From: Lentisphaerota bacterium
GTDB lineage: Bacteria; Verrucomicrobiota; Lentisphaeria; Oligosphaerales; JAFGRS01
Assembly: GCA_012514865.1 (NCBI GenBank)
Contig: JAAYZO010000212.1
Span: 1 to 12,768 of the forward strand
Length of the DNA stretch: 12,768 nt
Direction of reading: 5' to 3'
The notes under the pieces were generated by a model. It saw only the letters and a program-made list of their open reading frames with translations, did no database searches and was not told where the DNA came from. The position numbers were made by a program, and so were the translations under genes. Shown here piece by piece: positions 6,266 to 12,768 of this stretch. How positions within the stretch are numbered: position 1 is the stretch's first letter; each line of letters opens with the position of its first letter.

Positions 6266-7300
6266 TCAGCGCCCGGTCAGGGCCTGCATGATCAGGAGGT
6301 CGAGCGCCTCGTAGTCGCGCTCCGCGATCAGCGACTGCACCGCCGCTTCGTCCAGAGCCCGCGAGATCTCCAGCAGACGAAGGAACATCGTCCGGCTGTT
6401 CGACAGATGACGCGTCGCCGCTCCGGCCTTCTGCGTCCGCATGGCCTTCACATCCAGACCGACCGACTCGCCCTTCCTGCCATAGCCATGACGGTCGAGG
6501 ATGCGCACCTGATTGAAGGCCCGCCGCAGATCCACCGAGCCGAAGCTCTTGTCCTGATCGAATTTCGGGCCGTTCTGGTCATTCAGATGCACACTCCAGA
6601 GCTTGCCGAAGCTCAGGGCAAAGCCCATCTCATCGGACGGGTCCAGGCCCGCCAGAATGGCATGGGCGCTCTCGATATTCACGCCGATACGCTCCGGCGC
6701 GACGGTGCGCTGGGCCAGGGCGATCGCGTGACCCGTGGTCGGGATGTAGGTATGGTCCATCGGCTCGTTCGGCTTCGGCTCGATGGCCACGCGAATGCGC
6801 GGGTGATAGGTCAGCATCTCGTTGAGGGTCTCGACGATCTGGTCGACCGCCCAGGCGCTGTCCTTGGCCTCGCGGATGTAGGTGCCCTCGCGGGCCAGCC
6901 ACAGGACAATCAGATCCGTGCCCAGGGCATCGGCGATGTCAATACAGCGCCGAAAGCGCTCGCGGGCGTACTGCCGGCAGGCCGGGTCGTTGCTGGTAAA
7001 GCCGCCGTCGATGGTGCGCGGGTCTTCCCACAGCCGCGGCGCCACGAACTCGGCCGCCAGGCCATGGCCGTCCAGGACCGCCTTGACCGCCTTCGCCTGC
7101 GACACGATCTGCGCCGGCGAGAGGTCGTTCATCTCGGGCACCGCGTCGTCGTCGTGGAACTGCACCCCGTCGAAGCCGAGCCCCTTGTACAGGCCCAGCT
7201 TGCGGCTGAACTCGACACGGTCACGCACGGCAGGCCCGAAGGGGTCCTGGCCCTCGTGGATGTTCCACGGCCCGAAGGTGAAGCGGAATACGCCGGGCAT
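6266..7300 (-). CDS. Class I xylose-isomerase-like sugar isomerase (altered metal ligand)
   Basis: 344 residues; shorter than Streptomyces xylose isomerase (about 388), mainly at the C-terminal arm. Start: ATG 7298-7300 has GAAGGAGG at ideal spacing, and the protein then opens with FRFTFGPWNIHEGQDPFG, matching the Streptomyces start. Conserved: His49 and Asp52 (FHDDD), Trp134, Glu174 and Lys176 (IEPKPNEP), Glu210 and His213, Asp248 and Asp250 (FDQD), Asp283. Differences from the Streptomyces enzyme by my alignment: Asp245 becomes His238, Phe94 becomes Trp91, Thr90 becomes Ala87. The fold and two-metal aldose-ketose isomerase chemistry are therefore well supported, but D-xylose may not be the substrate. 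It is the first gene of the unit leading into ptsH-ptsI and the secreted proteins. The same frame stays open upstream beyond 7300, but that stretch is a shadow of the neighbouring gene. Confidence 0.87.
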   Translation of the reverse strand: MPGVFRFTFGPWNIHEGQDPFGPAVRDRVEFSRKLGLYKGLGFDGVQFHDDDAVPEMNDLSPAQIVSQAKAVKAVLDGHGLAAEFVAPRLWEDPRTIDGGFTSNDPACRQYARERFRRCIDIADALGTDLIVLWLAREGTYIREAKDSAWAVDQIVETLNEMLTYHPRIRVAIEPKPNEPMDHTYIPTTGHAIALAQRTVAPERIGVNIESAHAILAGLDPSDEMGFALSFGKLWSVHLNDQNGPKFDQDKSFGSVDLRRAFNQVRILDRHGYGRKGESVGLDVKAMRTQKAGAATRHLSNSRTMFLRLLEISRALDEAAVQSLIAERDYEALDLLIMQALTGR

Positions 7301-7566
7301 CGCTAGCCTCCTTCTCTGCTCGTGCTCTCGTCGCCCAATCCTGAAGCCTGTGACAGCTCGCGTCCACCCTAAGGGCGGTTGCTTAAGATAGCCGCCGGCG
7401 GCGCCCGCGCAACTGGCCCCGCGCTCACCGCACCGCGCCCGCTGCCGGTGCCGGAGGGGGCTGCGCCCACAGACGCGCCTGCGTCCACGAGCCGCAACGG
7501 CACCGGCATCCCCCACTCCGCCAACGCTCACACCGGCCGCCCCTGCCCCGTCGCCGCGCCCGCCCC
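7301..7566. other. Spacer upstream of the isomerase unit, with inverted repeats
   Basis: 266 bases, C-rich on the plus strand, with no supported gene. It contains GGCGG/CCGCC (7374-7378 with 7392-7396), extended by T-G, T-A and G-T pairs around a TTAAG-containing loop that overlaps the candidate -10 box. It also has an 11-bp inverted repeat TGCCGGTGCCG (7443-7453) and CGGCACCGGCA (7498-7508), 44 bases apart. The latter lies shortly after the stop of the C45-like gene and may help end that transcript. The ribosome binding site of the isomerase is at the left end (GAAGGAGG). Confidence 0.45.
7385..7412 (-). promoter_or_regulatory. Candidate sigma-70-type promoter for the isomerase-ptsHI unit
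   Basis: On the minus strand TTGCGC (7412-7407), 16 bases, then TATCTT (7390-7385) is a weak but correctly spaced -35/-10 pair, at the least GC-rich point of the spacer. It would start transcription near 7378 and leave a leader of about 75-80 nt before the ATG at 7300. The match is 3/6 and 4/6, so this is only a candidate. Confidence 0.3.
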
Positions 7567-8751
7567 TCAGCGCCCCACGGCCGACTGCGGCGCCGTCGCC
7601 TGGCGGTAGTAGGACACCAGATCCGTGAGATTCACCCGGACGTACGGCTCGTCGCAGGCCGGCGTCTTGGCGCCGGCATCGGCACACCAGAGGTCGAGGG
7701 TCTCGGGACGGAAGATGGCGTTGTGGAGGTTCGACTTCATCGCCACCGGGCGGCGGATGATCCCGATCAGCGTCGGCACGTCGATCCGCCCATGGGCCTC
7801 GACAAGGCGCTTCGAGAGCGCCTCGGCCCGCCCGCCGGCGCTGACCATGACCGTCTCGGCCGGCACCGTCGGCAGGCGCGGATGCGGCGCCCCGGCCTCG
7901 AGCAGCTCGACCTTCTCCGGCGTAGCGTAGACGCCCACCATGTCGCGGCCGCGGTCGCTGAAGACATAGTAGTACTCGCAGGTGCGCGGCGTCTCCTCCA
8001 GGAGGCGCACCGCTTCGCGGACCGTGCCGGCGCGCTCCATCAGGTCGCGCAGCAGGAAGTTCATCGGCATCCCATCCCACTGGCCCTCGCCACCGCCGCC
8101 CATCTCGCCGATGGCCAGGCCCTTCTCGTTCATGCACGTCACCGTGCCGATGAAGCCGGCGTACCCCAGCGACATCCAGGCGTGCCGTCCCTCGGGCATC
8201 CAGAGCTGCACGACGGCGTGCTTCTGCAGGTGGATGTCGCGCATGTAGTCGAGGACGCGCGCGTGCAGCAGCATGCCGTCGGCGGTGGCGCCGCCTCGCA
8301 CGGCCACGCCGCTGCAGTGGAAGAGCTCCGGGAAGAAGTTCGCAGCCCGGCCGTCGCGCTGGCTCAGGCCCGCCGACCGGCTCATGGCGTCGCACTCCTC
8401 CAGAAAACGCGCCGGCGTGTGCGGCACGGTCCGCCGGGTGATCTCGTCCATGCGGTCGAAGAACCAGTCGCTGCGGGTGACCGTGTAGCCGGCGCCGACC
8501 AGGTAGAGAATACTCTCGGCGACGCCACGCACCCCGGCCCGGAGGAGCCGGCCGTGCGCCGCGCCCATCTCCGCAGGCGTGCCCGCGACCATCAGGATGC
8601 GCTTGCCCTCGTGCTCGCAGAGCAGGCCGTGCCCGGCGGTATCGCGGTCGAGGATGCGGATCTGCGCCGCGGGCTGCGCCCACGACAGCGCCGAGGCCGC
8701 CAGCACCCAGGCCAGCAGCGAACGCAAGAGACGATGAGTCATGACGGTCAT
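7567..8751 (-). CDS. Secreted C45-family (acyl-CoA:6-APA acyltransferase-like) Ntn hydrolase
   Basis: 394 residues from ATG 8751. The hydrophobic stretch of residues about 8-26 followed by AQPAAQ is a signal peptide. PAEMGAAHGRLL (59-70) matches the start of the C45/AAT fold. FHCSGVAVRGGATADGMLLHARVLDY places Cys146 as the likely N-terminal nucleophile released by self-cleavage, with Arg165 and Asp168 downstream in the typical R..D spacing. SNLHNAIFRPETLDLWCADAG (340-360) matches the family's C-terminal region. Members hydrolyse or transfer acyl groups on linear amides (isopenicillin N, N-acyl amino acids or ethanolamides); the substrate here is unknown. The start overlaps the upstream stop in ATGA (4 nt), so it is translationally coupled to the alpha/beta hydrolase. 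The frame is open for 44 more codons upstream, but those lie inside the upstream gene and have no family signal. ATG 8742 is a second possible start. Confidence 0.8.
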   Translation of the reverse strand: MTVMTHRLLRSLLAWVLAASALSWAQPAAQIRILDRDTAGHGLLCEHEGKRILMVAGTPAEMGAAHGRLLRAGVRGVAESILYLVGAGYTVTRSDWFFDRMDEITRRTVPHTPARFLEECDAMSRSAGLSQRDGRAANFFPELFHCSGVAVRGGATADGMLLHARVLDYMRDIHLQKHAVVQLWMPEGRHAWMSLGYAGFIGTVTCMNEKGLAIGEMGGGGEGQWDGMPMNFLLRDLMERAGTVREAVRLLEETPRTCEYYYVFSDRGRDMVGVYATPEKVELLEAGAPHPRLPTVPAETVMVSAGGRAEALSKRLVEAHGRIDVPTLIGIIRRPVAMKSNLHNAIFRPETLDLWCADAGAKTPACDEPYVRVNLTDLVSYYRQATAPQSAVGR

Positions 8752-10478
8752 CGGGCTCTCTCCATGAGGAAGTTCAGCATCGCCGCCATCATGCGCAGGA
8801 GATCCTGCTGCGGCACCGCACGGACCGCCTCCGCGCTCGGCTCGCGGAACATCTCGGCGCTGCTGATGGTGTCGACCGCCCACTGCCGCACCGCCAGCGA
8901 GCCGCGCACGCCCGCGACGTCGAAGCTGATCTCGCGCGGCGACAGGGTGTCGCGCTGCAGCCGCAGACGACCCTGGCCCTTCACCCTCGGATGAGTCAGG
9001 GTGAACTCCAGAAGCCGCTCGGGGGCGCCCTCCGGGGCGGCATCGACGACCTGGAGGTGCTGCGCGAAGACCTCAGGCGCCGAAGCCAGCGCCAGGGCCG
9101 CGCCGGCGACCACGCGCAGACGCAGGAGCTGCCCGGCATCGAGCAGCGGCCCCAGGCCGGCCGACGGGTCGTGGCCCTCAGAACCCAGAAACAGCGTGCC
9201 GTCACGCGCCACCAGCCACGGCATCACGCCGTTGCCCAGACGCAGCGTGCCGACCTCCGGCACCGGCTCGGCCGTCAGGCTGAAGCGGCTGCCGCTGCCG
9301 CGGGCGAAGGCAACGCGGTACGTCGTCGGCTCTTTGGCCTTGGCCGACTGGATCGTCGCCGTGCCGTCGAGGAGGTGACAGCGCCCCTCGCCCGGCGATC
9401 GTTCCAGCATCGCGACGGCCTGCTGCAGGACCTCGACCAGCGCCAGCAGCGGCGCCCGCTCGGCCGCCGCCGTCGCCGGCGGCGGTACGATCGACGCCGG
9501 CAGGTCGGCAGCGAAGAAGGCGACCGACCGCGACAGGATCTCCGGCAGCGCCGCCATGGCCGTGTAATGGCCCAGCCCCGGCAGCCAGACGACGTCGCCC
9601 GCCACGCCCGCCGCCTCGGCCAGGGCCCGCGTGCTCGCCGGAGGAATGACCTCGTCCTCCGCCGCGTTGATCATCAGCAGCCGCCCGCCCGACGCCAGAC
9701 GCCGCAGCGCCCCGGCGTGGCCAAGAGGCTCGACTCGCGCCAGGGACGCCTCGACTGCCTGACGCTGCTCGCCCGTGAGGCGGCCCAGAGCCGCCTTCAG
9801 GCCGCGCGCCTCGCGGGCCGTGTCGAGGATCTTCTGAAGCTCGCCGCCACCCAGGATCATCGCGGCACGCTGTAGACGCGGCTCCACACCGCAGGCCGAG
9901 GCCGCCAGGATCGCCCCCAGGCTGATGCCGCTGACGCCCAGACGCCCGGCGTCGACCTCGGGACGCGTCGCCAGAACGTCGGCCGTGCGCCGTATGTCCA
10001 GGAGAGCCTGCTCCAGGCACTGCGTGAACAGCGACAGGTCGTTGAGAAGATGCTGACGACCGCCGGCACCGCCGCGCTCGCCGTAGTACGGCAACATGAA
10101 CATCACCGCCGGAATGCCGTTCTCGGCCAGGACCGTGCACAGGGTCCGCTCCAGCTCATACGAACCGTTGAGGATGTGCAGCACGATCACCGCCGGCCGG
10201 CCCGGCTCACCCGGCTGGAGATTCGCCGGGACGTAGTACTCGGCCGGGATGGTGTTGTTGCTCTCCAGAGCCGTCTCCAGAGGCGACGGGTAGCTGAGGA
10301 GGTACCGCCGATGCCGCGGCTGCTCGGCGTCGAGCGCGATGGTGTAGGCGAAGCCGCGCCCGTCGTAGCTCGCCCCGGGAGCCACCGCGACGGTCTCCGC
10401 CGGCGCGGCGGCCAGCAAGGGCGCCATCAGGAATGCCAGCCAGGCCAGCGCGGCCGCCGTGCTGCGTGTCGTGCCCAT
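8748..10478 (-). CDS. Secreted alpha/beta hydrolase with C-terminal lipoprotein-carrier-like domain
   Basis: 576 residues. Residues 1-28 form a signal peptide (hydrophobic core, then AAAPAET). Residues about 60-325 are an alpha/beta hydrolase: AVIVLHILNG, then MLPYYGERGG, the nucleophile elbow GISLG with Ser186, the acid loop AAEDEVIPP with Asp275, and GLGHYT with His304, a complete catalytic triad in the right order. Residues about 340-576 are a separate region whose strands (for example YRVAFARGSGSRFSLTAEP and a MPWLVARDGTLFLG strand) resemble LolA/LppX-like half-barrel domains that bind lipids; this second assignment is tentative. The enzyme probably acts outside the cytoplasm on an ester or amide. 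The next gene overlaps its stop by 4 nt. The ribosome binding site before ATG 10478 is weak and distant (GAGGGG about 12 nt away). Confidence 0.8.
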   Translation of the reverse strand: MGTTRSTAAALAWLAFLMAPLLAAAPAETVAVAPGASYDGRGFAYTIALDAEQPRHRRYLLSYPSPLETALESNNTIPAEYYVPANLQPGEPGRPAVIVLHILNGSYELERTLCTVLAENGIPAVMFMLPYYGERGGAGGRQHLLNDLSLFTQCLEQALLDIRRTADVLATRPEVDAGRLGVSGISLGAILAASACGVEPRLQRAAMILGGGELQKILDTAREARGLKAALGRLTGEQRQAVEASLARVEPLGHAGALRRLASGGRLLMINAAEDEVIPPASTRALAEAAGVAGDVVWLPGLGHYTAMAALPEILSRSVAFFAADLPASIVPPPATAAAERAPLLALVEVLQQAVAMLERSPGEGRCHLLDGTATIQSAKAKEPTTYRVAFARGSGSRFSLTAEPVPEVGTLRLGNGVMPWLVARDGTLFLGSEGHDPSAGLGPLLDAGQLLRLRVVAGAALALASAPEVFAQHLQVVDAAPEGAPERLLEFTLTHPRVKGQGRLRLQRDTLSPREISFDVAGVRGSLAVRQWAVDTISSAEMFREPSAEAVRAVPQQDLLRMMAAMLNFLMERAR

Positions 10479-10735
10479 AGTAGACCGGGTCCCCTCGAGG
10501 TTGCTGATGGAGGCGCCTGCCTGCCAACGCGGCCCGCCAACAACAGCGGGCCCGGCACCGGCGCCCCAACGCGCCTTACCCTAGGTGCCCCCGGGAAGCC
10601 TACAAGCGGCCGCCGGCAAGTCGCGCCGGCCGAGCACGACCGGCCCGCCCGAGTCGGTCCGCGGCGCCGTCCACGGCGCCCGCAGCAGAGAGCCCCACCC
10701 AGCTCGTGACGACCACTCACCCGCGCTCCGCCGCC
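10479..10735. other. Spacer between rtcB and the alpha/beta hydrolase gene, with hairpins and a shared repeat module
   Basis: 257 bases without a supported gene. It holds GGCCCGC (10531-10537), 8 bases, GCGGGCC (10546-10552); an imperfect GTCG...CGAC hairpin near 10619-10641; and a near-perfect stem GGCGCCGT-CC-ACGGCGCC (10663-10680). The last lies about 55 bases after the rtcB stop and may serve as its terminator, though there is no T-run. Parts match the right-end spacer. I could not pick out a convincing promoter for the hydrolase gene. Confidence 0.45.
10663..10680 (-). terminator. GC hairpin downstream of rtcB, possible terminator without T-run
   Basis: GGCGCCG and CGGCGCC form a 7-bp perfect stem with an additional T-A pair toward the loop, about 55 nt after the TGA of rtcB. 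The stem is very stable but has no downstream U-tract, so it would need Rho or act as a processing signal. A related sequence (GGTCCGCGGCGCCG) recurs at 12664-12677. Confidence 0.35.
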
Positions 10736-12175
10736 TCAGCCCTTGATCACCGCCAGCGGCCGCAGGCGCGCCACGCGCCGGGCGATGCCGGCGCGGTGGC
10801 AGGCGTCGACCACCTCGGAGACATCCTTGTAGGCCTCCGGCATCTCCTCGGCGACGGTCTCGCGCGAGCGCGCCCGCAGAACGATGCCACGGCGCTCGAG
10901 TTCGCGGCCGACGTCACGCCCGCGCGCGGCCTTGATCGCCTGCGTGCGGCTCATGCAGCGCCCGGCACCATGGCAGGCGCTGCCGAAGGTCTCCTCCATG
11001 GCCTTGGCCGTCCCCGCCAGGACATACGAGCAGGTCCCCATGTCACCCGGAATGAGCACCGGCTGCCCGACATCGCGATAGGCGGCCGTGACCTCCGCCT
11101 GGCCCGGGCCGAAGGCGCGCGTGGCGCCCTTGCGGTGCACGCAGAGCCGGCGCTCGCGGCCCTCGATGCGGTGGGTCTCGAACTTGGCGATGTTGTGCGC
11201 GACCTCGTAGACAGTCCGCAGCGCCGCCGCCCGGCTGCCCCTGAAGACACCCTCGAAGGCCTCCCGCGCCAGATGCGCGATGACCTGGCGGTTGGCGAAG
11301 GCGTAGTTGACCGCCGCGTTCATGGCGCCGAGGTAACGCCGCGCCTCCGACGAGGCCAACGGCGCACAGGCGAGCTGGGCATCCGGCAGGGCGATGCCGT
11401 ACTGCCGGGAGGCGCGCTGCATCACCCCGAGGTAGTCGTCGCAGACCTGATGCCCAAAGCCCCGCGAGCCGCAGTGGATCATCAGCGTCACCTGCTCCAG
11501 AGCCAGCCCGAAGGCCCGCGCCGCCGCCTCGTCGTAGATCGCGTCGACGGTGCCCACCTCGATGAAGTGGTTCCCGGCCCCGAGGGTGCCGACCTGATCA
11601 GCGCCGCGCCGCCAGGCCGTCTCCGAGATCGCCTCCGGGTCAGCGCCGGCCATGCAGCCGGACTCCTCGATGCACTCCAGGTCAGCGGCCTCGCCATGGC
11701 CGGCCTCCACTGCCCAGGCCGCGCCACGACAGACCACGTCGCGATACGCCGACGCGCTCAGATGCAGCCGACCGCCCGCACCCACACCGCTCGGAATCCC
11801 CCTGAACAGCGCCTCGACCAGCGCCTCGCAGCGCGGCAGCACCGCCTGGCGATCCAGGCCGCTGGCCAGGAGCCTGACGCCGCAGTTGATGTCGTAGCCC
11901 ACCCCGCCCGGCGAGACGACGCCCTCTTCAGCATCGAAGGCGGCCACACCCCCGATCGGAAAGCCGTAGCCCCAGTGCATGTCCGGCATCGCCAGACTCG
12001 CCACCTGGATGCCCGGCAGTTCGGCGACGTGCATGGCCTGCTCCGGCGCACGGTCCGCGACCGCCCGCGACAGCATCCCCGGACCGAGCACCAGGCGCAC
12101 CGGAACCCGCATCGCGCCCTGACGGGGGATCTCCCAGAGACACTCGCCAACCGACTGCAGATTGGATGCGTCCAT
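10736..12175 (-). CDS. rtcB: RNA-splicing ligase RtcB (3'-phosphate / 5'-hydroxyl RNA ligase)
   Basis: 479 residues, about the same length as archaeal RtcB (481). It joins 2',3'-cyclic- or 3'-phosphate RNA ends to 5'-OH ends with GTP and Mn2+, in tRNA splicing or RNA repair. The motifs are complete and sit almost at the archaeal numbering: GVGYDINCGVRL with Asp95 and Cys98, TLGAGNHFIEV with His203, LMIHCGSRG with His234, VAHNIAKFE with His327, and CHGAGRCMSR with the guanylylated His402. The C-terminus AYKDVSEVVDA is also typical. It follows archease by 12 nt, with an AGGGC-type ribosome binding site overlapping the archease stop. No RtcA cyclase or RtcR regulator is in the window, so this looks like a constitutive archease-RtcB pair and not an RtcR-controlled rtcBA operon. 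Confidence 0.96.
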   Translation of the reverse strand: MDASNLQSVGECLWEIPRQGAMRVPVRLVLGPGMLSRAVADRAPEQAMHVAELPGIQVASLAMPDMHWGYGFPIGGVAAFDAEEGVVSPGGVGYDINCGVRLLASGLDRQAVLPRCEALVEALFRGIPSGVGAGGRLHLSASAYRDVVCRGAAWAVEAGHGEAADLECIEESGCMAGADPEAISETAWRRGADQVGTLGAGNHFIEVGTVDAIYDEAAARAFGLALEQVTLMIHCGSRGFGHQVCDDYLGVMQRASRQYGIALPDAQLACAPLASSEARRYLGAMNAAVNYAFANRQVIAHLAREAFEGVFRGSRAAALRTVYEVAHNIAKFETHRIEGRERRLCVHRKGATRAFGPGQAEVTAAYRDVGQPVLIPGDMGTCSYVLAGTAKAMEETFGSACHGAGRCMSRTQAIKAARGRDVGRELERRGIVLRARSRETVAEEMPEAYKDVSEVVDACHRAGIARRVARLRPLAVIKG

Positions 12176-12187
12176 CGCGCCCTGCCC

Positions 12188-12637
12188 TCACACGTCCACA
12201 ATCGCCTGGCCGACCCAGCGGCCGCCCACCGGACCGAACTCCAGACCGCACAGGGTCACTGCCTTGACCTCGGTGCGCAGGTCGTGCCGAGACGGATCGT
12301 AGGCCTCACCGCCAAGACGCGCCGTGAGCCGGCCGGGCGACAGCGACAGGATCTCGAAACGGCTGTATAGCCTGTGCTCAGTCTGATGCCGGAGATTCAG
12401 CGCCGACAGCCAGGCCGCCAGCAACGGCGCACCGGGCTCGGCGCAGACCTCGATCAGCTCTTCCAGACGCACCTGCACCGTCGCCGGATCCACCAGCAGC
12501 GAGAAGAACCCCCAGGCCGCCCGTGACAGCACCGCCGCGGCGTCCGGGCCCCAGACCCGGATCCCGGTGTCAGCCGTGTGCTCGACGTACTCGAGCCACT
12601 CCGGCAACGCCTCCGGATGATGGTCACTGATGGCCAT
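12188..12637 (-). CDS. Archease, RtcB activator
   Basis: 149 residues, typical for archease (about 140-150). It helps RtcB form the RtcB-GMP intermediate and gives multiple turnover. Recognised by EHTAD (19-23), the AAWGFFSLLVDP helix and loop (40-51), LLAAWLSAL (72-80), GEAYDPSRH (110-118), the EVKAVT strand (123-128) and the ending IVDV (146-149). The conserved acidic residues Asp23 and Asp148 fit the metal site of the family. It is the first gene of a two-gene unit with rtcB, 12 nt apart. The ribosome binding site before ATG 12637 is weak (TAGGG about 2 nt from the ATG). Confidence 0.92.
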   Translation of the reverse strand: MAISDHHPEALPEWLEYVEHTADTGIRVWGPDAAAVLSRAAWGFFSLLVDPATVQVRLEELIEVCAEPGAPLLAAWLSALNLRHQTEHRLYSRFEILSLSPGRLTARLGGEAYDPSRHDLRTEVKAVTLCGLEFGPVGGRWVGQAIVDV

Positions 12638-12768
12638 GGCCCTACTGTAACCCCGCTCGAGCTGGTCCGCGGCGCCGCCCGTGGACCCAGCCCGGCGCTG
12701 ACGCCGGCGGGCGCCCGCAAGTAGGTCGCGCGAGCCGAGCGCGACCCCCGGGCGCCGGCCTGCGGCGG
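12638..12768. repeat. Right-end spacer with three successive GC hairpins and a repeat module
   Basis: No gene is supported here. Three stems follow one another: GGTCC/GGACC with an inner GU and three GC pairs (12664-12687), CCGGCG-CTGA-CGCCGG (12692-12707) and GGTCGCGC-GAGCCGA-GCGCGACC (12724-12746, 8 bp perfect). The phrases GGTCCGCGGCGCCG and CAAGT...TCGCGC...GCCGAGC.CGACC also occur, in the opposite order, at about 10617-10669. This spacer must also contain the archease promoter, which I could not identify. Confidence 0.45.

Noticed and set aside
7301..7566. A tRNA or small RNA gene in the spacer
   Set aside because: The inverted repeats do not form a cloverleaf, and no T-loop (GTTCRANNC) in a suitable position was found.
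6266..8683. A very long minus-strand open frame that would make an 805-residue protein ending in the isomerase
   Set aside because: Everything upstream of 7300 in this frame is Arg/Gly/Ala-rich shadow translation of the C45-like gene and the spacer. The real start at 7300 has an ideal GAAGGAGG ribosome binding site and family homology begins there.
528..12370. Many long plus-strand open frames (for example 1680-3362, 4297-5439, 7723-8994 and 10706-12370)
   Set aside because: They lie opposite well-supported minus-strand genes, are rich in Arg, Ala, His and Gly, and show no family motif. In DNA this GC-rich, antisense frames stay open by chance.
12643..12652. TACAGT as a -10 box for archease
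   Set aside because: It would lie only about 6 bases before the ATG, with no -35 partner that I could find. A leaderless start is possible but unsupported.

Overview
This is a strongly GC-rich bacterial chromosomal fragment. Every gene I can support lies on the minus strand, so it reads from right to left. I see no phage, transposase, CRISPR array, rRNA or tRNA. The content (secreted carbohydrate-active proteins with signal peptides, an EI/HPr phosphotransfer pair, an RtcB/archease pair, and GC-rich structured spacers) suggests an uncultured free-living heterotroph of an Armatimonadota- or Planctomycetota-like type. That placement is an impression from protein style and I cannot prove it here.

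Layout in the direction of transcription: (1) 12637-10736, archease then the RNA ligase RtcB, 12 nt apart, an RNA repair/tRNA-splicing pair with all key residues present. (2) 10478-7567, a secreted alpha/beta hydrolase with an extra C-terminal domain, coupled by an ATGA overlap to a secreted C45-type (acyl-CoA:6-APA acyltransferase-like) Ntn hydrolase. (3) 7300-570, a five-gene unit: a xylose-isomerase-like sugar isomerase, HPr (ptsH), enzyme I (ptsI), a free-standing secreted carbohydrate-binding-module-like protein and a large secreted glycoside-hydrolase-like protein. The genes in this unit are separated by 38 nt or less or overlap. (4) The left edge holds the 5' end of a NusG/UpxY-type antitermination factor, which probably opens another unit beyond the window.

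The five-gene unit reads as a carbohydrate module: secreted binding and processing proteins, a cytoplasmic isomerase, and the general PTS phosphorelay. No sugar-specific EII component is in the window, so the relay may feed an EII encoded elsewhere or act only in regulation. The isomerase keeps most of the class I xylose isomerase active site but has His where a metal-binding Asp is expected, plus changes in the substrate pocket. The large secreted protein ends in a domain that looks like the N-terminal GH67/GH20-associated domain, with no catalytic domain after it.

The four spacers (167-569, 7301-7566, 10479-10735 and 12638-12768) hold several strong GC-rich hairpins without T-runs, a 13-bp direct repeat, a perfect 9-bp palindrome and a repeat module shared between two spacers. 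I found no clear novel defence or mobile system. The most unusual items are the isomerase, the domain order of the large secreted protein, the EI/HPr placement and the spacer repeats.
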